Source of the DNA: Isoetes taiwanensis
Taxonomy: Eukaryota; Streptophyta; Lycopodiopsida; Isoetales; Isoetaceae
Direction of reading: 5' to 3'
DNA length: 64,000 bases
NCBI GenBank assembly: GCA_021234155.1
Contig: JAJEKV010000287.1
Coordinates: 62,001-126,000, forward strand
In this document: one piece after another, positions 11,967 through 21,916 of the stretch
Numbering within the stretch: the first letter of the stretch is position 1
How the letters are laid out: each line of letters begins with the position of its first letter
Notes under the pieces: model-generated
What the model was told of the DNA's origin: nothing
What the model saw: only the letters and a program-made list of their open reading frames with translations
The model's database searches: none
Translations under genes and position numbers: made by a program

Positions 11967-14793
11967 ACAAAGCCTAGGCCTGAACCTTGCCTCGAAGACT
12001 AAGTCCAGGTCTAGACATCCAAAACCAGTCCAGGATAGCCTGTGACATGGTCGGATTTATCAGTTCCTGTTTTTTATACAAGGAGACTGTTAAATACCAT
12101 TCTCCACCATCCCTTTCAATTCCTATGTTCACCTTATAATGTCCACAAGTTCCATGATACAAACCAATGTTCAAAGTTTTTATTTCATTCCATATCTAAC
12201 ATTCAAGCTACTCACAAGGCATTAATCCAATCCATACCATAGTATATACACTCCAGAAAGGTATGCAGATATTTCCATCTCTTAAATCCATGATACTTTT
12301 AAGCTAAACATTTAACTTACCCTGTTTGCATGATTACCCTGCTATAGACATCTCCATACTGCACTACTTTTTTGTAAAGTACATCTCTCATAAACTATAT
12401 TGACATGCCAGTGCTAAACAGTGCAGAAACACAAGCAGTTCATGTTTTTAAAGAAATAAGTGCCTTTGGTTTACTCAACATAACCTATGTAGAAATAAAG
12501 CCTACATGCAACAAACAGACGTCCTTGTTGTTTCAAACACCTCAAATTCCTGCTAATATTAACTGCTGCAAATAAATTCATGACATTATATCTTAAAGCA
12601 GAATATATTCATATGTTTTATATCAAAAACCCTTCATAAGTTTGAAAGCTTAGCCAGCCAAAATAAATTAGATCTGCCTAACAAAATCGTGGCAAAGTAC
12701 TGAAAGCCTAAGAGACTATAGATATGTTCAGCATATTATTGGCAGAAAACTGAAACATTTCTACTTTTCTTTTTCCTTGCACTTGCAGCAGACCAAATCG
12801 GGGAAAGTGATAACGACACGAGCATCTTGTATATAAATAAACTACTAGGCAAAGCTAAACTATTAGGCAAAATAGTTTAAAGAGTAAATGCCGAATCCTC
12901 CATTCCACTATTACACTTGCAGCAGTAAGCCTTAGGAAAGTAATACGACCTGAACATCTTATAGATGAGTCTCATTTGCAGAAAAGTAAGATCATTTTTG
13001 CGTGCCAAAACAAAATCAAAGAAAGCTTTGTTGCTCAGTTTGCATTCTTCAGTGTGCTCCCTTTGCTTATGCTCAAAAACATGAGGAAAAAACGAGTATG
13101 TAGATGAAAAACAGGTTACACGGCAAAGAAAAAAAACCGTTAGCCTAAGAAGGGTAAAATTTCATTTCTTGCTAGCGTGTAAGCAATGGTGTTCCATGGC
13201 TCAACGCCCTTCAACATATTCGAAACTCATTTTTGTGAAATACATGAAAGTGAAAGTAGAAAGTAAGAGTACACTCCCTTTATCACCTTCTCGTTTGAAG
13301 TGGACCATGTTCATTTGTTTACGCTACTTAACACTTAAAGCAGAGAGACTTACCAGCTGGTTGCCTCAACTTAAGGGCTAGATGCCTAATAAAATTTCAT
13401 ACAAAACCAGAGAAAATTTAAACTAGCATATAATCACAAATCTTACAGTTATGTGCAGTTATCTATTCCCTTCCCCCGTCATTTTTATAATGCAAATCTC
13501 AAATGATCATAAGTGTAGAGAAACCTGATTTAGGGGAACGTCTCCACAGAGAGATTCGTCCTCTTGACTAGATATATTGTTGATGTTGCTCTTAGCCCCA
13601 GGAAAAGTCTGATCAAGAGAAGTTGAAGCAGATCTGTTTTTAAACACAAGATTTTGCACACTCACTGCAGCAGGCCTTTTGCTACTATTGGCCTTTCTCT
13701 TGGCCATGATATTAATTCCAGCTTTGACGGCCATCTCCATCAGTTCAGATTTTTTCACAGCAGCACCTTCATTTCTTCCAACAAAACTACAATCAACTCC
13801 TGCCTCTCTTAACATTTCCAGAATATCTGCCTTAGTTGGTCCCTTATTGGCTGAACCTTCAGGTCTCGTCATGGGATTACTACTGTGGTGAGATTTGCAA
13901 ACAAGGCCGGCGCTTTCAGAATGCCCAAGCAAAATTTCTTTCAACGACAAGCACTCAAATGCCAAAGATGGCGGCCCTCCCATTCCGTGGTATATAAGGA
14001 GAGAGAATTCAAACGAAAATATCATGTACCATACCTCATTAAGGCGCCAAATCCTAATCTGGATTGTATCTGAGTTCCTGGCCGATGAACCGTTGAAAAA
14101 TCTCATGCCATTTTTGCCAAAATCAGTAGCCCTGAGTACCTTAGTATCGGTAATGCATGCTAAATGTCTTAATCCGCTGAAAGTAGGGTAAATCATATCT
14201 GCTAACACTGTAACTAGGCGTTTAGCCTCGTGTATAGCTTTCGGCTCCTCTGAAACCCTAATTAGGCTATACACATACCATATTAGAGCCTACGTATTTC
14301 TTATGTCTTCATACATGGTGTCATACCACAACCACCTAATTCACCTTAAGCGAATTTAAACTCCTAGTATGCCATGTGAAGCTTATTTGATATTCTATAT
14401 TTGACTAATGTTCCCTAGGCCCGATACTATAGAAAAAAATCCACCATATTGTGCCTTATAATATTACGCCTCCATGCCTCCATTGCAGGTTTAAAAACCA
14501 TGCAACAACAAAAGTAGAATGTGTTAACCATTGCGGATTAAAAGTAAGTGGTATACTTAGACCTTGTAGAAATCATATTCCCTAGGACATTCCCAATTTT
14601 TACCAAATACCTCTGTGGGTCAGGAAAGGCTTTGGGAGATGCATATCTAGCTTTAATGTAACCTGCACACCCATACATGATGGCCCATCAACTTAATACA
14701 AATCCAAATAGTATTCTTTGTACCTATTCCCTAAAAAAATGATCCCTTTGTAAACTTTCAACTATGCCAGCCTGTTGGATATATATGTATATG
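11967..14793. repeat. Left copy of the ~2.83-kb long direct repeat
   Basis: It starts at 'acaaagcctaggcctgaacc' and runs to 'cctgttggatatatatgtat', matching 19,095-21,920 almost throughout. Differences are scattered short indels, many at CTG or CAG. Compared with the right copy, the long exon (13,507-14,274) is intact here, while the acceptor of the following exon near 13,118 has lost its CAG. Confidence 0.97.
13507..14274 (-). CDS. Exon-like open frame inside the left long repeat (SAP-like helices), unknown function
   Basis: This is an open frame of 255 codons. It has no ATG at its 5' edge (nominal GTG, first in-frame ATG at 14,196), and a telo-box (AAACCCTAA, 14,253-14,261) sits at its start. 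About residues 150-200 contain two short helical motifs, TKADILEMLREAG and KKSELMEMAVKAG, that resemble SAP-type DNA-binding helices. They are followed by a basic stretch (MAKRKANSSKRP). The frame closes just after AATCAG|GTTTCT, a possible donor. A good donor (CAGCTG|GTAAGT, about 13,351) and an acceptor-bearing exon lie further downstream. I infer a multi-exon leader coding region of the retroelement or a captured host gene. The function is unknown and the start is uncertain. Confidence 0.5.
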   Translation of the reverse strand: MYSLIRVSEEPKAIHEAKRLVTVLADMIYPTFSGLRHLACITDTKVLRATDFGKNGMRFFNGSSARNSDTIQIRIWRLNEVWYMIFSFEFSLLIYHGMGGPPSLAFECLSLKEILLGHSESAGLVCKSHHSSNPMTRPEGSANKGPTKADILEMLREAGVDCSFVGRNEGAAVKKSELMEMAVKAGINIMAKRKANSSKRPAAVSVQNLVFKNRSASTSLDQTFPGAKSNINNISSQEDESLCGDVPLNQVSLHL

Positions 14794-14850
14794 TATATAT
14801 ATATATAAATTTTTCCTACCTCCTCCCGGGAGGGAAGGTAGATCCCTTAT

Positions 14851-14889
14851 TATGTCATATAGGGGCTTGATGGGTCCCTATATGACATA
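14851..14889. other. Perfect 14-bp stem hairpin downstream of the RT frame
   Basis: 14,851-14,864 is the exact reverse complement of 14,876-14,889, with an 11-nt loop. A further 4-bp stem (tccc at 14,843-14,846 with ggga at 14,890-14,893) extends it past a bulge. A 10-bp palindrome ctcccgggag lies just left of it. On the minus strand this is the 3' untranslated region of the RT gene, between the RT stop codon and the downstream long repeat, where a priming or 3'-end structure would be expected. Confidence 0.85.
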
Positions 14890-14954
14890 GGGACCCACCT
14901 CACCACCTATATGCGTACAGTGTTAGACCTAGCATTCAACTAATCATTCATGAT

Positions 14955-17195
14955 CTATAGTATTACGTACATGAACTTTCGTATTTCTTTGGTCATTGTG
15001 CAGATGTCATATCTCAGTCCCGGGAAATCATTGTCTTTCAAAGCTTTGTAAAGTGTTCTCCAAACATCCTTGGCTTTGAAACCCTTGGTGATGAAGTCCT
15101 TCACCAGATTATACAAATCCTCAGCTGCTAGAAACGGGTTGCTGTGAACATATAAGTATGGTAAAATCTGTGAGATCAGTACATTGCCAGCCATATTATA
15201 GGGTCTGCAACTATTGGCATGTACGAATTTGGATGCCTTAAAAGGAAGTTTGTCCCTCTTATCATACCTATACGTGCAATATGTTCCATGCTCCACATTC
15301 AGTATCTCGATAGTCATGTTGAGAAAATTCACTTTTCTTCCACTACTACCCTCCTTACCCAAAACAGTCCAATACTCGGTCTCATCCTTTACTTTAAGGA
15401 TATCTAGGTCATATATGCATTTGTTACCATCTTTAGGATTGTTACATCCAATGTTCAGATATTCTCTGATGTGGAAACAATTAATCCCGATCAGATCATC
15501 AATATATCTGCTGGAGTATCTGAATGAGCTTGCTTCCTGGAACTTTCCCTCTTTGCATAGATTAGTAATAAACTTTAATTCATAGAAGGCCAGATACAGA
15601 TTGCACCATGAGGGGCTACAAGGGAAACCCATGGGAATTCCCTTGACTTGTCTCCAAATATTACTTCCCATTTTGAGAAAACAACATTTAAGTAACCATT
15701 TATTAATGCTGTAGAACCCATCCTGGCTCAATAAAGTCCACTTCTTGCCCTTGGGGTTTACTTTTTTCCATGTTACATCAAAAGATCCATTAGGACCCTG
15801 AGTATACCACATATTATACTTCCTATGCTTTTTCCATTGATTGGTCCAGGCCAGTTTGCAAATTTGCTCGATAATCTGACAAATCCCATTCTCACCCTCT
15901 ATGGGTATGTTCTCATAGCATTTAGCTATGTCACAGACGAATAGATCATAAATTTTACTTGGCATGTTAACAGCTAGGTCATATATTGAATTAATGACCC
16001 AAGAGGCTTTGATTTCATATTGCCCAGAATTATTGTATTTACTGCAGATATCCTTGCAGATTTCAGGCCATAGATCAATGATAGTGTTGAGTCCAGCTGC
16101 CACTAATGATGCTAGATTAGAAAAGATGTTGTTATGCGCATTAGTGATCCATCTGTATTCTTTTTTATGCGCTTTGTAGATACCCAAAAGATATGGTAGC
16201 TCCTTGCTAATGTTGTTAAATTCACCAACAAGGGTACTGATATCCATCTCTATTTCTTCTATAACCGAGAGCTCGGAGAATTCAGTCTTCTCAAAATCTG
16301 GACCTTCTAGTCTTTTATAAGCCTCAGCTCTAATGTGCATAGGACAAATGAAAGCTGGATTGTTGGCAGCTTTATCTACCCCAGCTATGTAGAGATTTTC
16401 TTTGAGCCATTTAGCATTCTTGGTCACATCCTCGTCCTCTATGAGAAATTTGACTTTGTTGCTCCTGCTTTTGTTAACCTCTTCCATGGCTATTATCTCG
16501 GATACCATGAGGATTTCTGCTTTACATCTGTCTAATGTATCAGAGTCAAAGTTCGAAAGTGTAAATCTGTGCAACTGGAAGAATTGCTCAATAGTGTTTC
16601 TCAACTCCTTTTTGAACTTTTGTATAGTAAATGGATGGTCAGGAATGTGATTAAGGCCCATGCTAAACATATTTCTCAATGCCTTATTATGCACAATGCT
16701 AATATCAGTGGTTCGGATGTGTCCTATTTCAGGGTCAATGAACTTTATTAATGTGGGGTTTCCACATGGGCATTTCATGCTGCCTTCCATGGCAAAGACC
16801 ATTTTAGGTCTGTAAAACATGGCTTTAAGATTACTCACGTATTTCCAGCCGAACGTAGAATCATTAATTATCTTGTCCCCCCGTTCACCAAAGTATTTCA
16901 GGAGCACCTGCTTAAAGACAGTGCTAAACCTAATTCCGTCCACCATCTTAGAGAAGAATGAGAAATGAATGTACTTTTTATTTTCTTTATGCTTATTTGT
17001 GACGAGAACCCAGTCCCCGTCTTCATCTAGTGTCAAAACTCTCTTGATCTGTGAGAGAAAGAATTGTATTATGGTCATGATCACTATGATCAGAGAAATG
17101 TAATGCCTAAGTAGGCATTTGAATAAAAGAATGTTGCTTGATGTACCCCCCTTAGATCTATAACATGAAATGTAGCTACAAGCTGTAACCTTCAA
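14955..17195 (-). CDS. Reverse transcriptase, Penelope-like type, without a visible nuclease domain
   Basis: The open frame is 746 codons. The first ~50 residues are probably intronic: the nominal start is TTG, and a strong acceptor (ttctttctctcacag) ends at 17,049. Residues 142-144 are CPC, and 158-168 is GHIRTTDISIV. An ADK-type motif, DKAANN, is at 274-279. LPYLLGIYKAHKK is at 333-345. Motif A is CDIAKCYENIP with catalytic Asp422. Motif B is GIPMGFPCSP at 519-528. Motif C is RYIDD at 563-567 with the catalytic Asp pair. FLNM (624-627) and YDKRDK (644-649) follow in the thumb region. The order matches Penelope-like RTs and a large group of RTs I remember from invertebrate genomes with the YDKRDDF signature. 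All catalytic residues are present and no stop interrupts the frame. No RNase H, integrase or GIY-YIG is seen. The protein would copy the element RNA into DNA, with an unknown integration route. Confidence 0.93.
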   Translation of the reverse strand: MKVTACSYISCYRSKGGTSSNILLFKCLLRHYISLIIVIMTIIQFFLSQIKRVLTLDEDGDWVLVTNKHKENKKYIHFSFFSKMVDGIRFSTVFKQVLLKYFGERGDKIINDSTFGWKYVSNLKAMFYRPKMVFAMEGSMKCPCGNPTLIKFIDPEIGHIRTTDISIVHNKALRNMFSMGLNHIPDHPFTIQKFKKELRNTIEQFFQLHRFTLSNFDSDTLDRCKAEILMVSEIIAMEEVNKSRSNKVKFLIEDEDVTKNAKWLKENLYIAGVDKAANNPAFICPMHIRAEAYKRLEGPDFEKTEFSELSVIEEIEMDISTLVGEFNNISKELPYLLGIYKAHKKEYRWITNAHNNIFSNLASLVAAGLNTIIDLWPEICKDICSKYNNSGQYEIKASWVINSIYDLAVNMPSKIYDLFVCDIAKCYENIPIEGENGICQIIEQICKLAWTNQWKKHRKYNMWYTQGPNGSFDVTWKKVNPKGKKWTLLSQDGFYSINKWLLKCCFLKMGSNIWRQVKGIPMGFPCSPSWCNLYLAFYELKFITNLCKEGKFQEASSFRYSSRYIDDLIGINCFHIREYLNIGCNNPKDGNKCIYDLDILKVKDETEYWTVLGKEGSSGRKVNFLNMTIEILNVEHGTYCTYRYDKRDKLPFKASKFVHANSCRPYNMAGNVLISQILPYLYVHSNPFLAAEDLYNLVKDFITKGFKAKDVWRTLYKALKDNDFPGLRYDICTMTKEIRKFMYVIL

Positions 17196-17269
17196 ACAGA
17201 ACTATTCATATACAGAAAAAGAATGTGTGTTTACACATCAAAGAGATTTATGCTATCAGTAATACTTAC
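17041..17269 (-). other. Predicted intron joining ORF1 to the RT frame
   Basis: On the minus strand ORF1 ends GCA AAG TAA, and the bases from the last G of AAG read GTAAGTATT, a consensus 5' splice site that removes the stop codon. A polypyrimidine tract and cag follow at 17,063-17,049. Using that AG would shift the frame into a stop. The AG at 17,042-17,041 restores it and links ORF1 directly to residue V53 of the RT frame. Neither frame has an ATG near its 5' end, which supports splicing. Confidence 0.55.
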
Positions 17270-18870
17270 TTTGCCAGATTGAAGGTGACCGGTGCCATCA
17301 CGTAATCCTTTCTAGTTGCCACATCATATGCTTTTGTGACTGACCCGTCGTCAGTAATGCTGTTGTCGTCCAGGTTGATAACCTCGTTCCCATAGAATTC
17401 CGAATTCATTGACATGTTGCATTCCGGCCTTCTATATAACTTTGGAGGCAAGATTATGGACCCATCAGGGCTATCAGGTTCATTGTTCCTCTTTCTGCCA
17501 CCATTGTTGCAGTTGTCATTGCTAATGCTGACCGTGTTGTTGCTTTCCTGCTGCTTGCTGATTAAGAACTTGATAGGTTTTACTGTTTTCTCCAAAATAT
17601 CCGTAAGCTTGGTTCCACCAAACTCAGCACTTAAATCAGCATTAGGATTTTCAGAAAATCTTATTGTCATCTTTATAAGAATGTCCCTGACCCTGAGATA
17701 CCCTAAGAGAGCAATAACAGCATTCTTGAAAGGTTTAGTAGACAAAACCGATGAAAAGAAAGCAAACCTGACCGGGATTGCCTGCTCAGGCCATGCATTT
17801 TCCAAATTGTTCATGAGATACCATATTGCATGATCAAGCCAAATAATAGTGTCTGGACAGTCCCCATTGGTTTTAGCACTTTTATCACATTTACATTTGA
17901 TAAATGGGCAGAACGTCCTCCACATCTTTTTGATGTAAAACTCATGTCTTCTTTCGTCACTTCTGGCTTGATGACTTTTTTGTCCTATAAAGATCTCCCT
18001 GCTGTTGCTCCACTCCAGCCCAAAAGCACTAGCAGCAAATGGTAGAGTGACCTCAAGTTTGTCTACACTTCGAATAAAATTGTCAGCATCATTGTAGGCT
18101 TCATTGAGTTCACTGTCACTAATGGAGGCCAAGCTCTTCCATGCTTCAAGACTTATAGGTGCCAGTACACCTAAATTTTTACTTTTCCATAAAGCCTGCT
18201 TATATTGTCCACCATGTGCTTCAACTTCCCTAGGTGTCATAATGGGAAATCTTCCACAATTGAAGAAATGCAACATATTGATGGGCATTCTTTCCTCTTG
18301 TACTTCCACCACAGGAGCAGGATTGTTTTCCTGTGCCATACCAAAAGCTGCCCTCTGTTCATCCGTGAGCATGCTGATATTAAACAAACAATTTGATAAG
18401 TTGGCATTGGGTACCACTTTGTTTTGTGCAGCAGGGGACACCTTGACTTTTCTTGAAGGAGAAGCTTCTGGGAAAGTAAATTTAACTCCATTAGCTCTTT
18501 CAAGAGCTGTAAGTCCTTTGATAAAGATGCGCAGATTCGCAGTTTCTCTTTCAGTGGCATTGAATTGGATCATAGATAATCTGCTGTATACTGCAGCAAT
18601 AAGGTTCTTGCAGGTCTCAATATTGTATTCAGCCTTCATAAAGTTGGATACTAGAGATAAAAGCCCAGACATCCCCAAATGCTTAATAACTGAATTGTTC
18701 ATTCCATTGACTCCAATTTCCCGTATAATAATGTACTGATGCAGCTCCATGTTTAGAATGCATGCTATAATGGTTTGTACTGCCTGGTTAGGAGCCGGGC
18801 CTGGTACTCGTCCATATCCAATGCTAATCAGTTGTGGATACCACTGCACTGCCCCATTGGTGTCATCCAA
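17266..18870 (-). CDS. Retroelement ORF1, unknown protein with a conserved Cys motif
   Basis: This is an open frame of 534 codons whose nominal first codon is TTG. The frame stays open upstream to a possible acceptor (gatgtag|GAGG, near 18,922), so it is probably an internal exon. The first half is predicted to be rich in helices. Around residues 325-345 lies CPFIKCKCDK…NGDC, a cysteine cluster also readable in the degraded copy at 1-1,220, followed by a shared LDHAI motif. The C-terminal third is polar, with a basic patch GGRKRN and an acidic stretch. It precedes the RT by 70 bp in the same direction, as a Gag or ORF1 protein would. No CCHC knuckle, capsid signature or protease is visible. 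An RNA-binding or nucleocapsid-like role is a guess from position only. Confidence 0.85.
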   Translation of the reverse strand: MDDTNGAVQWYPQLISIGYGRVPGPAPNQAVQTIIACILNMELHQYIIIREIGVNGMNNSVIKHLGMSGLLSLVSNFMKAEYNIETCKNLIAAVYSRLSMIQFNATERETANLRIFIKGLTALERANGVKFTFPEASPSRKVKVSPAAQNKVVPNANLSNCLFNISMLTDEQRAAFGMAQENNPAPVVEVQEERMPINMLHFFNCGRFPIMTPREVEAHGGQYKQALWKSKNLGVLAPISLEAWKSLASISDSELNEAYNDADNFIRSVDKLEVTLPFAASAFGLEWSNSREIFIGQKSHQARSDERRHEFYIKKMWRTFCPFIKCKCDKSAKTNGDCPDTIIWLDHAIWYLMNNLENAWPEQAIPVRFAFFSSVLSTKPFKNAVIALLGYLRVRDILIKMTIRFSENPNADLSAEFGGTKLTDILEKTVKPIKFLISKQQESNNTVSISNDNCNNGGRKRNNEPDSPDGSIILPPKLYRRPECNMSMNSEFYGNEVINLDDNSITDDGSVTKAYDVATRKDYVMAPVTFNLAK

Positions 18871-20018
18871 GTTGGGGTTGTTTCCACGAGGATGGATTTC
18901 AGTCGTTCCCTCCTACATCATATGCATGAGCCAACAATGATCATTAACCCAATATCAAATATGGCACATTCATATATAAATATTTTTACAAATCAAAAGA
19001 GACTCCCAAGTCTATTGCAAATGCTAAGGAATGTAGAGAATGATATTTAACACCCATACTGGTTAAACCAGTACCCTGAATTCTCAGAATATATACAAAG
19101 CCTAGGCCTGAACCTTGCCTCGAAGACTAAGTCCAGGTCTAGACATCCAAAACCAGTCCAGGATAGCCTGTGACATGGTCGGATTTATCAGTTCCTGTTT
19201 TTTATACAAGGAGACTGTTAAATACCATTCTCCACCATCCCTTTCAATTCCTATGTTCACCTTATAATGTCCACAAGTTCCATGATACAAACCAATGTTC
19301 AAAGTTTTTATTTCATTCCATATCTAACATTCAAGCTACTCACAAGGCATTAATCCAATCCATACCATAGTATATACACTCCAGAAAGGTATGCAGATAT
19401 TTCCATCTCTTAAATCCATGATACTTTTAAGCTAAACATTTAACTTACCCTGTTTGCATGATTACCTGCTATAGACATCTCCATCTTGCACTACTTTTTT
19501 TGTAAAGTACATCTCTCATAAACTATATTGACATGCCAGTGCTAAACAGTGCAGAAACACAAGCAGTTCATGTTTTTAAAGAAATAAGTGCCTTTGGTTT
19601 ACTCAACATAACCTATGTAGAAATAAAGCCTACATGCAACAAACAGACGTCCTTGTTGTTTCAAACACCTCAAATTCCTGCTAATATTAACTGCTGCAAA
19701 TAAATTCATGACATTATATCTTAAAGCAGAATATATTCATATGTTTTATATCAAAAACCCTTCATAAGTTTGAAAGCTTAGCCAGCCAAAATAAATTAGA
19801 TCTGCCTAACAAAATCGTGGCAAAGTACTGAAAGCCTAAGAGACTATAGATATGTTCAGCATATTATTGGCAGAAAACTGAAACATTTCTACTTTTCTTT
19901 TTCCTTGCACTTGCAGCAGACCAAATCAGGAAAGTGATACGACCTGAGCATCTTGTATATAAATAAACTACTAGGCAAAGCTAAACTATTAGGCAAAATA
20001 GTTAAAGAGTAAATGCCG

Positions 20019-20243
20019 TCACTCCATTCCACTATTACACTTGCAGCAGTAAGCCTTAGGAAAGTAATACGACCTGAACATCTTATAGATGAGTCTCATT
20101 TGCAGAAAAGTAAGATCATTTTTGCGTGCCAAAACAAAATCAAAGAAAGCTTTGTTGCTCAGTTTGCATTCTTCAGTGTGCTCCCTTTGCTTATGCTCAA
20201 AAACATGAGGAAAAAACGAGTATGTAGATGAAACACCGGTTAC
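20019..20243 (-). CDS. Exon-like frame in the right repeat with His/Cys residues, unknown function
   Basis: A strong acceptor (gttttctttgctgcag) ends at 20,244. The following frame begins VTGVSSTYSFF and continues for about 73 codons to a TGA at 20,021-20,019. It contains HKQREHTEEC and CCKCNSG, which could be zinc ligands. The left repeat has the same exon, but its acceptor CAG is missing. Related exon starts occur at 11,929 (plus) and near 2,430 (minus). The copies suggest that this exon is part of the retroelement family, not a single host gene. No family was recognised. Confidence 0.5.
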   Translation of the reverse strand, partial: VTGVSSTYSFFPHVFEHKQREHTEECKLSNKAFFDFVLARKNDLTFLQMRLIYKMFRSYYFPKAYCCKCNSGME

Positions 20244-20630
20244 CTGCAGCAAAGAAAACAACCGTTAGCCTAAGAAGGGTAAAGCTGTTCTTGCTAGCAG
20301 GTAAGCAATGGTGTTCCATGGCTCAACGCCCTTCAACATATTCCGAAACTCATTTGACAGAAATACATGAAAGTGAAAGTAGAAAGTAAGAGTACACTCC
20401 CTTTATCACCTTCTCGTTTGAAGCTGGACCATGTTCATTTGTTTCTGCTACTTAACACTTAAAGCAGAGAGACTTACCAGCTGGTTGCCTCAACTTAAGG
20501 GCTAGATGCCTAATAAAATTTCATACAAAACCAGAGAAAATTTAAACTAGCATATAATCACAAATCTTACAGTTATGTGCAGTTATCTATTCCCTTCCCC
20601 CGTCATTTTTATAATGCAAATCTCAAATGA

Positions 20631-21151
20631 TCATAAGTGTAGAGAAACCTGATTTAGGGGAACGTCTCCACAGAGAGATTCGTCCTCTTGACTAGATATA
20701 TTGTTGATGTTGCTCTTAGCCCCAGGAAAAGTCTGATCAAGAGAAGTTGAAGCAGATCTGTTTTTAAACACAAGATTTTGCACACTCACTGCAGCAGGCC
20801 TTTTGCTACTATTGGCCTTTCTCTTGGCCATGATATTAATTCCAGCTTTGACGGCCATCTCCATCAGTTCAGATTTTTTCACAGCAGCACCTTCATTTCT
20901 TCCAACAAAACTACAATCAATTCCTGCCTCTCTTAACATTTCCAGAATATCTGCCTTAGTTGGTCCCTTATTGGAATTTTGAACCTTGGTCTCGTCATGG
21001 GATTACTACTGTGGTGAGATTTGCAAACAAGGCCGGCGCTTTCAGAATGCCCAAGCAAAATTTCTTTCAACGACAAGCACTCAAATGCCAAAGATGGCGG
21101 CCCTCCCATTCCGTGGTATATAAGGAGAGAGAATTCAAACGAAAATATCAT
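20631..21151 (-). pseudogene. Right-repeat copy of the SAP-like exon, frame interrupted
   Basis: This is the same sequence as 13,507-14,024 but split into two overlapping frames, because 'ggctgaaccttcagg' of the left copy reads 'ggaattttgaacctt' here (about 20,974-20,988). Further upstream three short deletions near 21,183-21,205 remove bases at CTG sites. Either this copy has decayed or these are assembly errors. Confidence 0.6.
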
Positions 21152-21905
21152 GTACCATACCTCATTAAGGCGCCAAATCCTAACGGATTGTATCGAGTTC
21201 TGCCGATGAACCGTTGAAAAATCTCATGCCATTTTTGCCAAAATCAGTAGCCCTGAGTACCTTAGTATCGGTAATGCATGCTAAATGTCTTAATCCGCTG
21301 AAAGTAGGGTAAATCATATCCGCTAACACTTTGTAACTAGGCGTTTAGCCTCGTGTATAACTTTAGGCTCCCTCTGAAAACCCTAATTAGGCTATACACA
21401 TACCATATTAGAGCCTCACGTATTTCTTATGTCTTCGACACATGGTGTCATACCACAACCACCTAATTCACCTTAAGCGAATTTAAACTCCTAGTATGCC
21501 ATGTGAAGCTTATTTGATATTCTATATTTGACTAATGTTCCCTAGGCCCGATACTATAGAAAAAAATCCACCATATTGTGCCTTATAATATTACGCCTCC
21601 ATGCCTCCATTGCAGGTTTAAAAACCATGCAACAACAAAAGTAGAATGTGTTAACCATTGCGGATTAAAAGTAAGTGGTATACTTAGACCTTGTAGAAAT
21701 CATATTCCCTAGGACATTCCCAATTTTTACCAAATACCTCTGTGGGTCAGGAAAGGCTTTGGGAGATGCATATCTAGCTTTAATGTAACCTGCACACCCA
21801 TACATGATGGCCCATCAACTTAATACAAATCCAAATAGTATTCTTTGTACCTATTCCCTAAAAAAATGATCCCTTTGTAAACTTTCAACTATGCCAGCCT
21901 GTTGG

Positions 21906-21916
21906 ATATATATGTA

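Noticed and set aside
15214-18739. Plus-strand open frames opposite ORF1 and RT (for example 18,104-18,739, 211 codons)
   Set aside because: They are antisense shadows of the minus-strand genes. The RT motifs and splice sites are on the minus strand.
17266-18870. ORF1 as an endogenous negative-strand RNA virus nucleocapsid
   Set aside because: Size and helical character would allow it, but I could not identify any family motif, and the link to an RT and the second genomic copy favour a retroelement ORF1.
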